Assembly (NCBI GenBank): GCA_002390525.1
Contig: DGPR01000051.1
Location: 1-36,853, forward strand
DNA from: Cellvibrionales bacterium UBA4435
Lineage (GTDB): Bacteria > Pseudomonadota > Gammaproteobacteria > Pseudomonadales > Porticoccaceae
DNA: 36,853 nt
Direction: 5' to 3'
Below, piece after piece: positions 28,290 through 36,853 of the stretch (position 1 is its first letter; each line of letters opens with the position of its first letter). A program made the position numbers and the translations under genes. The notes below the pieces were generated by a model. It was not told the origin of the DNA, did not search any database, and saw nothing but the letters and a program-made list of their open reading frames with translations.

Positions 28290-30524
28290 TTATTCAACGC
28301 TATTCAGTAAAGAGTTTAGCGTTTTGCTTGGCCGCATAGCTTTTTCAACCATTTCGGCATTAGGTCGATAATAGCCGCCGATATCAACTTTGTCTCCTTG
28401 GCAAGATATAAGTTCATCTGTGATAGTTTTTTCGTTGCCACGAAGTTTTTTTGACAATTCCTTAAAAATTCTTTGGAGTTCAGTGCATTCAACCTGTTTT
28501 GCGATTTCATCAGCCCAATATAAAGCTAAATAAAAATGACTACCCCTATTATCAAGTTCTCTCACTTTTCTTGATGGTATTTTTCCTTCCTCTAGGAGCC
28601 GGCATGTTGCTTTATCTAATGAGTTAGCAAGTATTTTTGCTTTAGGGTTATCAGTTTTTGCAGAAATATCTTCCAGTGAAACTGCTAAAGCAAGAAATTC
28701 TCCTAGCGAATCCCATCTGAGGTGACCTTCCTCTATAAACTGTTCCACGTGTTTTGGTGCAGAGCCTCCAGCACCTGTTTCATAAAGACCTCCTCCAGCC
28801 ATAAGAGGTACTATTGATAGCATTTTCGCACTTGTTCCTAGCTCTAATATTGGAAATAGATCGGTTAAATAATCCCTTAATACGTTTCCTGTAACAGAAA
28901 TAGTATCCTTGCCGTTCTTCATTCTCTCCATAGTCAAGCGTATAGCTCTCTCCGGAGTCATGATTTCAATACGCACATCCTTTGTGTCATGGTCTTGAAG
29001 ATATCTTTCTACTTTATGAACCATGTGTGCATCATGACCACGTTTATCATCTAACCAGAAGATTGCTGGTACACCACTTGCTTGGGCGCGGTTAACAGCC
29101 AATTTTACCCAGTCCTGAATAGGCTCGTCTTTCACTTGACACATACGCCATATATCACCTTTTTGGACATTTTCATGTTCAAGTAAAACCTCACCATGCT
29201 GGTCAATTACCTGCATTTTTCCGTCTGATGGCACAGTAAATGTTCTATCATGTGAGCCATATTCCTCTGCTTTTTTTGCCATAAGGCCCACGTTAGATAC
29301 TGTTCCCATTGTTGTTGGGTCAAATGCATCATGGTGCTTACAAAAGTTAATAACCTCTTGATATATAGTTGCATAACTGGTGTCTGGAATAACTGCTTTT
29401 ACATCCCTTAATTTGCCATGCGCATTCCACATTTTACCGCCACTACGTATCATCGCCGGCATAGATGCGTCAATAATCACATCACTAGGAACATGTAAGT
29501 TAGTAATACCTTTATCGGAATCAACCATAGCCATTTCTGGTCGTATTTCGTAACATTTTCGAAATTCTGTCTCAACCTCAACTCTCATAGAGTAGGGGAG
29601 CTGATCAACTTTCTTTAAAACACTTCCTATTCCATCATTTGGATTAACTCCCAATTCAGCAAGAATTGATTTATATTTTTGGAAGGCCTCCCTATAATAA
29701 ACAGTAACGGCATGGCCAAAAATAATAGGATCTGATACCTTCATCATTGTTGCTTTAAGATGCAATGAAAATAATAGATCTGCTTTTCTAGCACCTTCCA
29801 TTTCTTCATCGAGAAATTTCCGAAGCGCTTTAACGCTCATAAACATAATACTTATTAAGTCTTCACTATCAGTGATAATATTCTCTTTCAATATCGTAAT
29901 CTTTCCTTTAGCGTCAACATGCTGAATATTAACAGGACCGGATTTTTTTAATATTGTAGCTTTATCGCTACTATAAAAATCTCCACTTCTCATATGTGCA
30001 ACATGTGTTCTTGAAGACTGACTCCATTTACCCATAGTGTGTGGATTTTTACGTGCAAATTGTTTCACAGCACTAGGAGCTCTTCGGTCTGAATTGCCTT
30101 CACGGAGTACTGGATTTACAGCACTTCCAAGAACTTTTGCATATTTATCTTTTATAGTTTTTGTTTCTGGATCTTTAGCTGCTTCAGGATAATCAGGTAT
30201 ATCGTATCCTTGAGACTGAAGTTCAGAGATTGCCTCTTGAAGCTGCGGAATAGATGCGCTTATATTAGGCAATTTAATGATATTAGCGTGAGGATCTTGC
30301 GTTAGGAGACCAAGTTCCTCCAGGGCATTATTTTCTTGCTTTTCTTTTGGTAGTTTTTCTGAAAATGCAGATATTATTCTAGAAGCTAAAGAGAGATCAG
30401 ATGTTTCGACAACAACACCTGCAGCTTTAGTAAACGCATTGACTATAGGTAAGAGAGAGTATGTTGCTAAAGCTGGAGCCTCATCAGTTTTAGTATAAAT
30501 TATTTTTGAAATTTTGTTGTTCAC
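28290..30524 (-). CDS. icd: Monomeric NADP-dependent isocitrate dehydrogenase
   Basis: TCA-cycle enzyme oxidising isocitrate to 2-oxoglutarate, of the roughly 740-residue monomeric type unrelated in length to the dimeric Icd. Landmarks are [16 protein letters not shown] at the N-terminus, [16 protein letters not shown] (133-148, likely substrate Ser134 and Asn137), [30 protein letters not shown] and [10 protein letters not shown]. The start is GTG at 30524, with GAGGAG six bases ahead. A -10-like TATAAT lies at 30617-30622 on the minus strand with a poor -35, implying a leader of about 85 bases. No accessory gene is attached. Confidence 0.96.
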   Translation of the reverse strand: MNNKISKIIYTKTDEAPALATYSLLPIVNAFTKAAGVVVETSDLSLASRIISAFSEKLPKEKQENNALEELGLLTQDPHANIIKLPNISASIPQLQEAISELQSQGYDIPDYPEAAKDPETKTIKDKYAKVLGSAVNPVLREGNSDRRAPSAVKQFARKNPHTMGKWSQSSRTHVAHMRSGDFYSSDKATILKKSGPVNIQHVDAKGKITILKENIITDSEDLISIMFMSVKALRKFLDEEMEGARKADLLFSLHLKATMMKVSDPIIFGHAVTVYYREAFQKYKSILAELGVNPNDGIGSVLKKVDQLPYSMRVEVETEFRKCYEIRPEMAMVDSDKGITNLHVPSDVIIDASMPAMIRSGGKMWNAHGKLRDVKAVIPDTSYATIYQEVINFCKHHDAFDPTTMGTVSNVGLMAKKAEEYGSHDRTFTVPSDGKMQVIDQHGEVLLEHENVQKGDIWRMCQVKDEPIQDWVKLAVNRAQASGVPAIFWLDDKRGHDAHMVHKVERYLQDHDTKDVRIEIMTPERAIRLTMERMKNGKDTISVTGNVLRDYLTDLFPILELGTSAKMLSIVPLMAGGGLYETGAGGSAPKHVEQFIEEGHLRWDSLGEFLALAVSLEDISAKTDNPKAKILANSLDKATCRLLEEGKIPSRKVRELDNRGSHFYLALYWADEIAKQVECTELQRIFKELSKKLRGNEKTITDELISCQGDKVDIGGYYRPNAEMVEKAMRPSKTLNSLLNSVE

Positions 30525-30616
30525 GGGTTACTCCTCAGGGCGCTGATAAATGTCTACAAGATTAATGTGCATCGATGTACTTAAAGATGACGTTTTACGT
30601 GTAAACTATTGGGTTA

Positions 30617-30622
30617 ATTATA
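30617..30622 (-). promoter_or_regulatory. Candidate icd -10 element
   Basis: Perfect TATAAT on the minus strand. The sequence 17 bases upstream (TTTAAT) is a weak -35, within AT-rich DNA. The predicted leader of about 85 bases contains the self-complementary CATCGATG. Confidence 0.35.
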
Positions 30623-30724
30623 TAGAAAATCATAAAAAAATTAAAGTTTTTGTAAAAAAACTACAGTCAGATTTGTTTGAGATCAAAATATAGATAGAGA
30701 GAATAATAGATTTACTTGCTTAAT

Positions 30725-30762
30725 AAAAAAGGCGACTAGTTGTTAATCAACCCGCCGCCTTT
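30725..30762 (-). terminator. Rho-independent terminator of the cold-shock gene
   Basis: On the minus strand AAAGGCG and CGCCTTT form a 7-bp GC-containing stem, with a possible inner GTTG/CAAC pairing, followed directly by TTTTTT. It lies about 20 bases after the cold-shock stop codon and insulates icd from it. Confidence 0.8.
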
Positions 30763-30783
30763 GTGTGCTCATTTTTGAATGTA

Positions 30784-30990
30784 TTATTCAGGAACTACGT
30801 TATTTGCACACGGTCCTTTTTGGCCTTGACCAACTTCAAATGAAACTGCTTGACCGTCATTTAAGGTAGCGTAACCACCACCGTTTTTTATTTCTGAATG
30901 ATGTACAAAAAGATCTTTTCCACCATCTTCTGGAGTTATAAAACCAAAACCTTTGTCAGCATTAAACCACTTCACTGTACCTTTGCTCAT
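30784..30990 (-). CDS. Cold-shock domain protein (CspA family)
   Basis: 68-aa single-stranded nucleic-acid-binding protein, a single OB-fold cold-shock domain. RNP1 is KGFGFI (about residues 13-18) and RNP2 is DLFVHHS (about 26-32); the start [14 protein letters not shown] is typical. AGAGAA precedes the ATG. A perfect -10 TATAAT on the minus strand (31043-31048) gives a leader of about 46 bases, which contains a small GCAG-N4-CTGC hairpin. That leader is shorter than the long thermosensing one of E. coli cspA, so constitutive versus cold-induced expression cannot be decided. Confidence 0.95.
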   Translation of the reverse strand: MSKGTVKWFNADKGFGFITPEDGGKDLFVHHSEIKNGGGYATLNDGQAVSFEVGQGQKGPCANNVVPE

Positions 30991-31042
30991 AGTATTCTCT
31001 TTTATTTTCTTAATTGAATTTTATGCAGAAACCTGCCTTTTC

Positions 31043-31048
31043 ATTATA
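31043..31048 (-). promoter_or_regulatory. Candidate -10 of the cold-shock gene
   Basis: Perfect TATAAT on the minus strand about 55 bases before the start codon; no good -35 is visible at 16-18 bases. The rest of the 198-base gap to trmA is AT-rich and shows no gene. Confidence 0.45.
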
Positions 31049-31188
31049 ACCTTATATACAGTAAAAACTACTAAGGACAAAAAAAACAACTTTTGGTATG
31101 CGCGAGACATTAAATTTTTTGCATTAGAAAAACTTTTTACTAATTATTAAGCAGATAAATATTTTATAAAGTATTGATATTTATGAGT

Positions 31189-32274
31189 TTATAAATTTTT
31201 TAACTGAAGTAATACTCCGCACTCCAAATGGTCTGTATAAGGAAACTGATCAAATACTGCAAAGCTTTTTATAGAGTGTGTATCGCTAATTTCCTGTATA
31301 TTTTCTTGTAAAGTCTTAGGATTGCATGAAATATAAAGAATATTTTTAAATTTCTTTAATAAATTTAGTGTTTTTTCATCTAAACCTGCACGGGGTGGAT
31401 CTACAAAAATTGTGTTCAGTTTATAGGTATTTAGGTCAATATTTTTTAGCCTACGAAACTTTCTAACTTTATTTAGAGCGCTTGTAATTTCCTCACTGGA
31501 CATTCTGCAAATCTTGACATTTCCAATATTATTTTTCTCTAAATTAAAATGAGCAGCTTTAACTGATGCTTTAGATACCTCTGTAGCTAGGACTTTTTTA
31601 AAATTTCTCGATAGCACGCAAGTAAAATTTCCATTACCGCAATAAAGCTCTAGCAGATCATCCTCGCATTTTTGTGTTTGACGAAGTGTCCAGCTAAGCA
31701 TTGCTTGGTTTATTCCTGCATTTGGCTGTGTAAACCCATTTTCAATTTGCTTATAGTGGTAATCAGTTCCATCTATACGTAATTTTTCTACAACATAGTC
31801 ATGACCAATTATTAATTTTTTCTTTCGGCTTCTCCCTATGATATTTATCATAAATTTTGTATGAAGGTTAGTAGCTTCTTTTTTCCAATTTTCATCAACA
31901 GGTTTGTGATAAATTAGGGTAACAACTACATCATCACTAAGTGTCGTTAAAAATTCTGCAGAAAATAATTTATTTTTTAATATATTATTTTTGTTGATCT
32001 CCAGAAGCAAAGGAGCCATGAGCTCATTAATTTTCTTCGAGCCTATAGGAAATTCGTTGATCATATAGGGGATTTTTTTATCAGGATTGTTCATTGCATA
32101 AAAAACTTCACCATCATCATGCCAAATGCGAAATTCAGCTCTCATTCTAAAATTAAGAGGCTCTGATTTATACACTTCAAATACTGGTAGCGAGATATAA
32201 GAAAAAACCTTTTTTAGGTTATTTATTTTTATATCAAGCAGATGGTCGTATTCAACTGGATTTATTTGATGCAC
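31189..32274 (-). CDS. trmA: TrmA, tRNA (uracil-54 C5)-methyltransferase
   Basis: SAM-dependent enzyme forming m5U54 in tRNA. The SAM-binding motif is LELYCGNGNF (208-217), and VDPPRAGLD starts at 291. The catalytic nucleophile is C317 in LYISCNPKT and the general base E351 in HLECGVLL. FRMRAEFRIWHDDGE (42-56) matches E. coli TrmA closely. No N-terminal TRAM domain is present, as expected for TrmA. The start is GTG at 32274, with GGAAG seven bases ahead; an in-frame TAA two codons upstream rules out an earlier start. At 361 aa it is normal length. Confidence 0.95.
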   Translation of the reverse strand: MHQINPVEYDHLLDIKINNLKKVFSYISLPVFEVYKSEPLNFRMRAEFRIWHDDGEVFYAMNNPDKKIPYMINEFPIGSKKINELMAPLLLEINKNNILKNKLFSAEFLTTLSDDVVVTLIYHKPVDENWKKEATNLHTKFMINIIGRSRKKKLIIGHDYVVEKLRIDGTDYHYKQIENGFTQPNAGINQAMLSWTLRQTQKCEDDLLELYCGNGNFTCVLSRNFKKVLATEVSKASVKAAHFNLEKNNIGNVKICRMSSEEITSALNKVRKFRRLKNIDLNTYKLNTIFVDPPRAGLDEKTLNLLKKFKNILYISCNPKTLQENIQEISDTHSIKSFAVFDQFPYTDHLECGVLLQLKNL

Positions 32275-32383
32275 GCATTATCTTCCCGGAATAATAAAAA
32301 TATCAAATAACTTGAGTTATAGTGATCTATGAATTTTGTGAGTTACTATATTGTCACGCCAAAGTTGGCAATGAAGCTGATAT

Positions 32384-32737
32384 TCATCTTTCAAAAATAT
32401 CATCAGTTCTTGATGCCATAATAAAATCATTTTTATGAAGTCCTGCTATCTCATGACTCCACCAAGTTACCTTTACTTTACCCCATTCTACGAGTATTGC
32501 TGGGTGGTGCCCCACTGATTCTGCTATTTCGCCAACTTGATTGGCAAATTTTAACGCCTGCTGAAAATCATCAAAGGCATATACTCTTGAGATCTGAGGT
32601 ATACCTTGTTGGGTATTTATATCCCATAGTGGCAGATTTTGTAGTAATAAGTTTTCTTCTACAGTTGTTAGCCGAACAGCACCAGCAGAACAAGCTTCAC
32701 AGCTTTCCTTCGACAGATTTTTATTGCTACTTGACAT
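32384..32737 (-). CDS. phhB: Pterin-4a-carbinolamine dehydratase
   Basis: 117-aa PhhB/PCD-family enzyme that dehydrates 4a-hydroxytetrahydrobiopterin in pterin recycling. The active-site signature GHHPAILVEWGKVKVTWWSH begins at residue 75, followed by GLHKNDFIMASRTD. The N-terminal CEACSAGA is common in bacterial members. phhA (phenylalanine hydroxylase) is not in the window, so a role with another pterin enzyme or as a moonlighting factor is possible. AAGG lies seven bases before the ATG. It follows tusE by 36 bases and precedes trmA. Confidence 0.93.
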   Translation of the reverse strand: MSSSNKNLSKESCEACSAGAVRLTTVEENLLLQNLPLWDINTQQGIPQISRVYAFDDFQQALKFANQVGEIAESVGHHPAILVEWGKVKVTWWSHEIAGLHKNDFIMASRTDDIFER

Positions 32738-32773
32738 AAAAAAACCTTAATTAGCTAATTTAAATATTACGTA

Positions 32774-33076
32774 TTACAAACAGTTCTTTGGTTTGGGAAG
32801 ACCAGCAAGTTTCGCAACAATCTTGGCCGGACTTTGGGGAAACAATTTCATCAAATATATACTGTGAGCTTTATCTATACTCAAATTCATACCAATAGTT
32901 TTAATTAACGGGCGCATTGACGGGGAGAATCCATATTCAGCATAAAATTCTCTAGCCAAAATAAGAATCTCAACGTGTTCTGGTGTAAGCAATAAGTTTT
33001 CAGCAGCAGAGAGTCTCTCGGCGTTTTTTTCAGACCAATTAGCGAGTTTCTCTAGATAGTTTATCTTTGTTTCTAT
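32774..33076 (-). CDS. tusE: TusE (DsrC-family sulfur carrier), start codon uncertain
   Basis: Sulfur-relay protein that passes persulfide from TusBCD to MnmA for 2-thiouridine in tRNA. Recognisable parts are NWSEKNAERLSAAEN, LTPEHVEILILAREFY and the C-terminal GLPKPKNCL, whose penultimate cysteine is the carrier residue; the second DsrC cysteine is absent, as in TusE. The first standard start in frame is TTG at 32992, which would drop the conserved NWSE helix. The frame is open back to a TAA at 33080-33082, and the only plausible upstream initiator is ATA at 33076, with GGA seven bases ahead. I use that ATA start (100 aa). tusBCD are not in the window. Confidence 0.75.
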   Translation of the reverse strand: METKINYLEKLANWSEKNAERLSAAENLLLTPEHVEILILAREFYAEYGFSPSMRPLIKTIGMNLSIDKAHSIYLMKLFPQSPAKIVAKLAGLPKPKNCL

Positions 33077-33094
33077 TTTTTATTCCAGATCAGG

Positions 33095-33745
33095 TTAATC
33101 TCGCGCTGCGCTAAGCAAATGTAAGAGACTTGTGAATATATTATAAAGCATCACATAGAGTGTCACAGTAGCAGAAATATAATTACGTTCACCACCATGA
33201 ATAATAGCGCTTGTTTGCCACATAATTATACCCGATGAAATCAAAAGGAATATACAAGATAGCGCTAAAGCTAGCCCTTGGATCTGGAGGAAAACATTAG
33301 CTATTGCAGCTATAAAAGCAATAATGAGCCCCGTCATAAGAAATCCGCTCATAAAGGACAATTCTTTTTTTGTAACCAAGACGTAAGATGAGCATGCAAA
33401 GAAAATTAAGGCTGTACCACCTAGAGCTGTTAATATGATTTGAGAACCAGAGCTGGCTAAATAAAAGGAAATCATAGGACCGAGAGTAAAGCCCATCCAA
33501 CCAGTTAGAGCGAAAACCCAAAATAATCCAGCTGATCGATTTTTATTTTTTTCAACCATCCATAAGCAGCCGATATATGGAATCAACATCCATAAACCCA
33601 TAAAGGGTGCATTAACAGCCATCGCGACACCACACATGATGGCACTAAATAACAAAGTGATCGACAGGAGTGTGTAGGTATTTCGTAAAACCTTAACTGC
33701 TTCTGGGTTGAGTGTATTAGTTAAAACTTCTTGTTTTGTAGCCAT
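33095..33745 (-). CDS. yccA: YccA, Bax inhibitor-1 family membrane protein
   Basis: 216-aa inner-membrane protein with about seven transmembrane helices, BI-1/YccA family; in E. coli YccA is a substrate and modulator of FtsH. The N-terminal region LNPEAVKVLRNTYTLLSITLLFS and the segment SGIIMWQTSAIIHGGERNYISATVTLYVMLYNIF are family hallmarks, including the acidic C-terminal end. AAGAGGC lies nine bases before the ATG. tusE follows downstream in the same reading frame, as yccA and tusE are neighbours in E. coli. Confidence 0.92.
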   Translation of the reverse strand: MATKQEVLTNTLNPEAVKVLRNTYTLLSITLLFSAIMCGVAMAVNAPFMGLWMLIPYIGCLWMVEKNKNRSAGLFWVFALTGWMGFTLGPMISFYLASSGSQIILTALGGTALIFFACSSYVLVTKKELSFMSGFLMTGLIIAFIAAIANVFLQIQGLALALSCIFLLISSGIIMWQTSAIIHGGERNYISATVTLYVMLYNIFTSLLHLLSAARD

Positions 33746-33781
33746 TATTAAATTGCCTCTTAGCTTAATTTCTATAATTAT

Positions 33782-33809
33782 ATTCTATAATGTGTTTTTT
33801 TGAAATCAA
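33782..33809 (-). promoter_or_regulatory. Candidate yccA promoter
   Basis: TTGATT (33804-33809) and TAGAAT (33782-33787) on the minus strand, spaced by 16 bases, give a leader of about 30 bases. The 226-base gap to msbA shows no gene. Confidence 0.45.
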
Positions 33810-33882
33810 GAGTTAAGGAAAATATATTATTTTTGACTGAAAAAAAGTTGATCTATAACTAAGTCCAAATGTATTTTAGCCT

Positions 33883-33910
33883 TTGAACAATATTCATTTA
33901 TCATTAGTAT
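33883..33910 (+). promoter_or_regulatory. Weak candidate msbA promoter
   Basis: TTGAAC (33883-33888) and TAGTAT (33905-33910) with a 16-base spacer; both hexamers match the consensus at four of six positions. Low confidence. Confidence 0.25.
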
Positions 33911-33971
33911 GTATGAAAAGGCTTTTAATTTTTTTTAAACTGAGCCAGTAAAATAAATTTAGGAAAAAACT

Positions 33972-35849
33972 GTGGCAGATACAAACTCAGACTCTAATTA
34001 CCCAGAGATATCGAACCTAAAAATTTATATGAGATTGTTATCTTACGTGAAAAGATATTTAGGCGTTTTCTTTTTGGGCATATTAGGGTTGATCATTTTT
34101 TCTTCAATGGAAATTGCATTCATTGATTTGTTTGGGTATACAGTAAACGCTGTTGGCGGTATGTCAGCGGACTCTAGTTCTGCAGGTGAGATGGTTGAAC
34201 AGAGGAGTGGTTTAACTGTATTTATAGTAAATTTAATATCACCGGATGGCGGTAATATTCTGGATACCCGATGGATGGTTCCGCTGATAATGTTAATGAT
34301 AGCCGTAGTTAGAGGGCTATCTTTTTTTGTCGGGGGTTATTGTATGACCTATGTGTCACAAATCCTTGTTCATAATCTCCGTGTAGCTATTTTTAATAAG
34401 TACACTGTGTTACCAGCTAGCTACTTTGACTCCAGTATGGCTGGTCATCTGGTGGCAAGAACAACTTTTATAGTGTCTCAGGTCACACATGCTGCAACAA
34501 GCTCACTAAAAGTGATGATTCGTGAAAGTGCCCTGGTGATCGGCTTAATTAGCTATTTATTTTATTTAAATTGGAAATTAACGTTAATTTTTTTAACCGT
34601 TTTGCCTATCATTGGATTAGTTGTTCTAGCAGTAAGTAAGCGCTTCAGAAAGCTTGCATTACGAATACAGTCGTCTATGGGAGATGTAACCCAGGTAACC
34701 CAGGAACTCGTTGGTGGTTACAGAGATATGCATTTATATGGAGCAAAGCATTTTGAACGTCAACGCATGAAAGATGCCAGTAAGAATAGTAGAAAACAGC
34801 AAATGAAGTTATCTATAACCGAGTCAATTAGCACTCCAGTAATTCAGTTACTAGTAGCCTCTGCTCTTTCATTCTTGATGTGGCTGGTGCTTGATCCTAC
34901 TGTATTGTCACAAATGAGCGGTGGTGATTTTGTCAAATTTCTTGCATCAGCAGCGTTACTTGCAAAGCCTGTGAGGGCTTTATCCGGGATTAATAGTAAA
35001 ATTCAACAAGGTATTGCAGCAGCCGGAACATTATTTTCAACTTTAGATAACAGTGAAGAGGTGGATGAAGGTGTCATCGCAAAGAAAAAAATCGACGGGC
35101 GTTTTGAGTTCTCAAAAGTTAACTTTTCGTATGATGTGAATGAAAAGAATGTACTTAATGGCGTCACGTTTAATGTAAAAGCTGGCGAGACGGTAGCATT
35201 AGTTGGCCGTTCTGGGAGTGGTAAAAGTACTTTGATAAGTATGATCCCTCGCTTTTATGAGATAAATAATGGGATGATTAGTTTAGATGGCAAAGAATTA
35301 AAAAGCTATAAACTTGAAAACCTGCGTAGTCACATAGCTCTTGTATCTCAAAAAATCAGTCTTTTTAATGATTCTATTTATAATAATATTGCCTACGGTA
35401 CATTGGCTAATAAAACAAAAAATGAAGTAAGGGCGGCGGCCAATGCCGCCAATGCTTTAGAGTTTATTGAGCAACTACCTCATGGTTTCGATACTATTAT
35501 TGGGGACCAGGGTATAAAATTATCTGGAGGTCAGCGACAACGTCTAGCTATCGCAAGAGCCATCCTAAAAGATGCTCCTATTTTAATTCTTGATGAAGCT
35601 ACTTCAGCACTTGACACCCAGACAGAACGATATATTCAGGAAGCTTTGGAGGCTGTTATGAAAGGGCGAACGACCTTCGTGATAGCTCATCGACTCACCA
35701 CAATAGAAAGTGCAGACAGAATTTTGATGATGAGTAAAGGTAAAATCGTTGAACAAGGGACACATGAAGAGCTATTAAAACTAAATAAGCATTACGCAAA
35801 ACTTCATAATAAAATTGTGGTAGAGGAAAAAAGTGACTCTAACGACTAA
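33972..35849 (+). CDS. msbA: MsbA, lipid A export ABC transporter
   Basis: Homodimeric flippase moving lipid A-core across the inner membrane. An N-terminal transmembrane domain (about residues 20-350, six helices) is fused to an ATPase. Walker A is VGRSGSGKST (411-420), the signature LSGGQ is at 517-521, Walker B is ILILDE (537-542) and the switch histidine is H573. The length of 625 aa is somewhat above E. coli (582), owing partly to a glycine/serine-rich periplasmic loop near 60-80. The start is GTG, with AGGA eight bases upstream. lpxK follows nine bases downstream, the standard lipid A pairing. Confidence 0.95.
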   Translation: MADTNSDSNYPEISNLKIYMRLLSYVKRYLGVFFLGILGLIIFSSMEIAFIDLFGYTVNAVGGMSADSSSAGEMVEQRSGLTVFIVNLISPDGGNILDTRWMVPLIMLMIAVVRGLSFFVGGYCMTYVSQILVHNLRVAIFNKYTVLPASYFDSSMAGHLVARTTFIVSQVTHAATSSLKVMIRESALVIGLISYLFYLNWKLTLIFLTVLPIIGLVVLAVSKRFRKLALRIQSSMGDVTQVTQELVGGYRDMHLYGAKHFERQRMKDASKNSRKQQMKLSITESISTPVIQLLVASALSFLMWLVLDPTVLSQMSGGDFVKFLASAALLAKPVRALSGINSKIQQGIAAAGTLFSTLDNSEEVDEGVIAKKKIDGRFEFSKVNFSYDVNEKNVLNGVTFNVKAGETVALVGRSGSGKSTLISMIPRFYEINNGMISLDGKELKSYKLENLRSHIALVSQKISLFNDSIYNNIAYGTLANKTKNEVRAAANAANALEFIEQLPHGFDTIIGDQGIKLSGGQRQRLAIARAILKDAPILILDEATSALDTQTERYIQEALEAVMKGRTTFVIAHRLTTIESADRILMMSKGKIVEQGTHEELLKLNKHYAKLHNKIVVEEKSDSND

Positions 35850-35858
35850 AGATTACAA

Positions 35859-36853
35859 TTGAAGAGTTCATCTCAGTTTTTTGAAGATATTTTTTATCGC
35901 CGAACATGGTGGGTAGTGCTTTTGGCTCCTTTATCATGGATCTTTTTTATCTTAGTCGTTATCCGTCGAACTTTTCAAACACAAATTAATCCCAATCCTT
36001 CACTTAAAGTTCCTGTTATTGTAATTGGTAATATAAATATTGGCGGTACTGGCAAGACTCCTCTGGTGATAGCAATAGCTCGTTACTTAAAAGATGCTGG
36101 CTATAAGCCTGGTATTGTTAGCCGTGGATATAAGGGAAATTCATCTATTTATCCTATACTTTTGAATAAAAGGTCCCAAGCTTTAGATGTTGGGGATGAA
36201 CCTTTATTATTAGCAGATATTTGTCCTGTCACTGTTGACCCTAATCGCTATCGAGCAGCAAATTATTTACTTGAAAAAACTGATTGTGACTTGATCTTAA
36301 GTGATGATGGCCTTCAGCATTATAAGTTACCCAGAGATATAGAGATTGTTGTAGTCAACGACAATAAGAAATTTGGCAATGGCTTACTTTTGCCTGCCGG
36401 CCCTCTTAGGGAGCCAGTGGGAAGATTAAAAGAGGTTGATTTCATCGTTACTAATTTCAATAGCATTAGCTCAATGGGAAAATCAATTAAAAAAGATGAG
36501 TTTTTTTTGGAAACTGAATCACACTTCACCATTAAACCAATAAGATTAAAAAATTTAGTTTCGGGTGAAGTTTATTTGATAGCTAACGAATTTTCATCAA
36601 ATGGTTTGCTGGCTGAATGTATTAAAGACTGGAAATATGGTGAACAGATACATGCAGTTGCTGGGATTGGAGACCCACAAAGATTTGCTGACACTTTGGT
36701 CAGTTTGGGGTTCGAGCCTATTTTGCAAAGTTTGCAAGATCACTATCATTTTGATGGCGATGAGCTTTTTTTCGATGACGATCTCCCAGTAATTATTACG
36801 GCTAAAGACGCAGTAAAGTGTAAAGCTATTAATAATGATAAAATTTGGGTTCT
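35859..36853 (+). CDS. lpxK: LpxK, tetraacyldisaccharide 4'-kinase, 3' end cut by window
   Basis: Phosphorylates the 4' position of the lipid A disaccharide precursor to give lipid IVA. An N-terminal membrane anchor (YRRTWWVVLLAPLSWIFF) is followed by the P-loop GNINIGGTGKTP (58-68). The conserved SDDGLQHY is at 148-155, and VIITAKDAVKC appears near the end. About 331 codons are present, so only roughly a dozen residues are missing. The start is TTG at 35859, nine bases after the msbA TAA and in the same frame; no ATG or GTG start would keep the conserved N-terminus. Confidence 0.93.
   Translation, partial: MKSSSQFFEDIFYRRTWWVVLLAPLSWIFFILVVIRRTFQTQINPNPSLKVPVIVIGNINIGGTGKTPLVIAIARYLKDAGYKPGIVSRGYKGNSSIYPILLNKRSQALDVGDEPLLLADICPVTVDPNRYRAANYLLEKTDCDLILSDDGLQHYKLPRDIEIVVVNDNKKFGNGLLLPAGPLREPVGRLKEVDFIVTNFNSISSMGKSIKKDEFFLETESHFTIKPIRLKNLVSGEVYLIANEFSSNGLLAECIKDWKYGEQIHAVAGIGDPQRFADTLVSLGFEPILQSLQDHYHFDGDELFFDDDLPVIITAKDAVKCKAINNDKIWV

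Noticed and set aside
28316..28510. 64-residue minus-strand frame inside icd
   Set aside because: Out-of-frame shadow of the conserved isocitrate dehydrogenase C-terminus.
32358..32369. 12-base palindrome GCCAA-AG-TTGGC between phhB and trmA
   Set aside because: Single occurrence, 2-base centre cannot form a hairpin, and no promoter element is clearly associated.
33297..33521. 74-residue minus-strand frame inside yccA
   Set aside because: Overlaps the well-supported yccA frame and shows no family resemblance.
1..36853. CRISPR arrays, insertion sequences, phage genes, toxin-antitoxin pairs, tRNA genes
   Set aside because: No spaced direct repeats, transposase motifs, integrase, or tRNA-like cloverleaf sequences were seen on reading both strands.

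Overview
The window is an AT-rich stretch of bacterial chromosome. Gene content and order point to a gammaproteobacterium: rlmN-ispG-hisS-yfgM-bamB-der, yccA-tusE and msbA-lpxK are gammaproteobacterial neighbourhoods, and RlmN and IspG match Escherichia coli residue numbering at their iron-sulfur ligands. Compact spacing, an AT-rich base composition and housekeeping content suggest a small-genome, possibly marine lineage, but that is inference. There are no rRNA or tRNA genes, insertion sequences, phage genes or CRISPR arrays, and no gene-free stretch longer than about 300 bases.

Layout. 1-7095 (+): a probable 3' end of ndk, then rlmN, ispG, hisS, yfgM and bamB packed almost without gaps, then der after a 137-base gap. 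7122-12317 (-): cysI, a DUF934 gene, a Kef-type antiporter and argS. 12318-12604 is a repeat-rich divergent control region, followed by a 41-residue membrane ORF (+). 12774-16714 (-): metH followed by a DUF2970 gene. metH is divergent from nfuA (16882, +) and has a palindrome over its promoter. 17483-18553 (-): a DAHP synthase.

18706-24939 (-) is a two-gene AddB-like/AddA-like helicase-nuclease pair, divergent from rmuC and a DUF2489 gene (25064-26930, +), which makes a small DNA-maintenance block. 27012-28211 (-) holds a cupin (probable lipoprotein), an unrecognised four-helix membrane protein and a DUF1330 protein. 28290-30524 (-) is a monomeric NADP isocitrate dehydrogenase, and 30784-30990 (-) a cold-shock protein with a clear terminator. 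31189-33745 (-) holds yccA, tusE, phhB and trmA. 33972-36853 (+) is msbA followed by lpxK, which runs off the window end.

Functional themes: tRNA and rRNA handling (RlmN, HisRS, ArgRS, TrmA, TusE, Der), envelope biogenesis (BamB, YfgM, MsbA, LpxK), sulfur and methionine metabolism (CysI, DUF934, MetH, TusE), iron-sulfur supply (NfuA) and recombination (AddAB-like, RmuC). I found no clearly new multi-gene system. The best leads are the metH operator-like palindrome, the repeat-rich cysI control region, tusE with no standard start codon for its conserved N-terminus, the apparent loss of iron-sulfur cysteines in the AddB-like protein, and the 41-residue membrane ORF.
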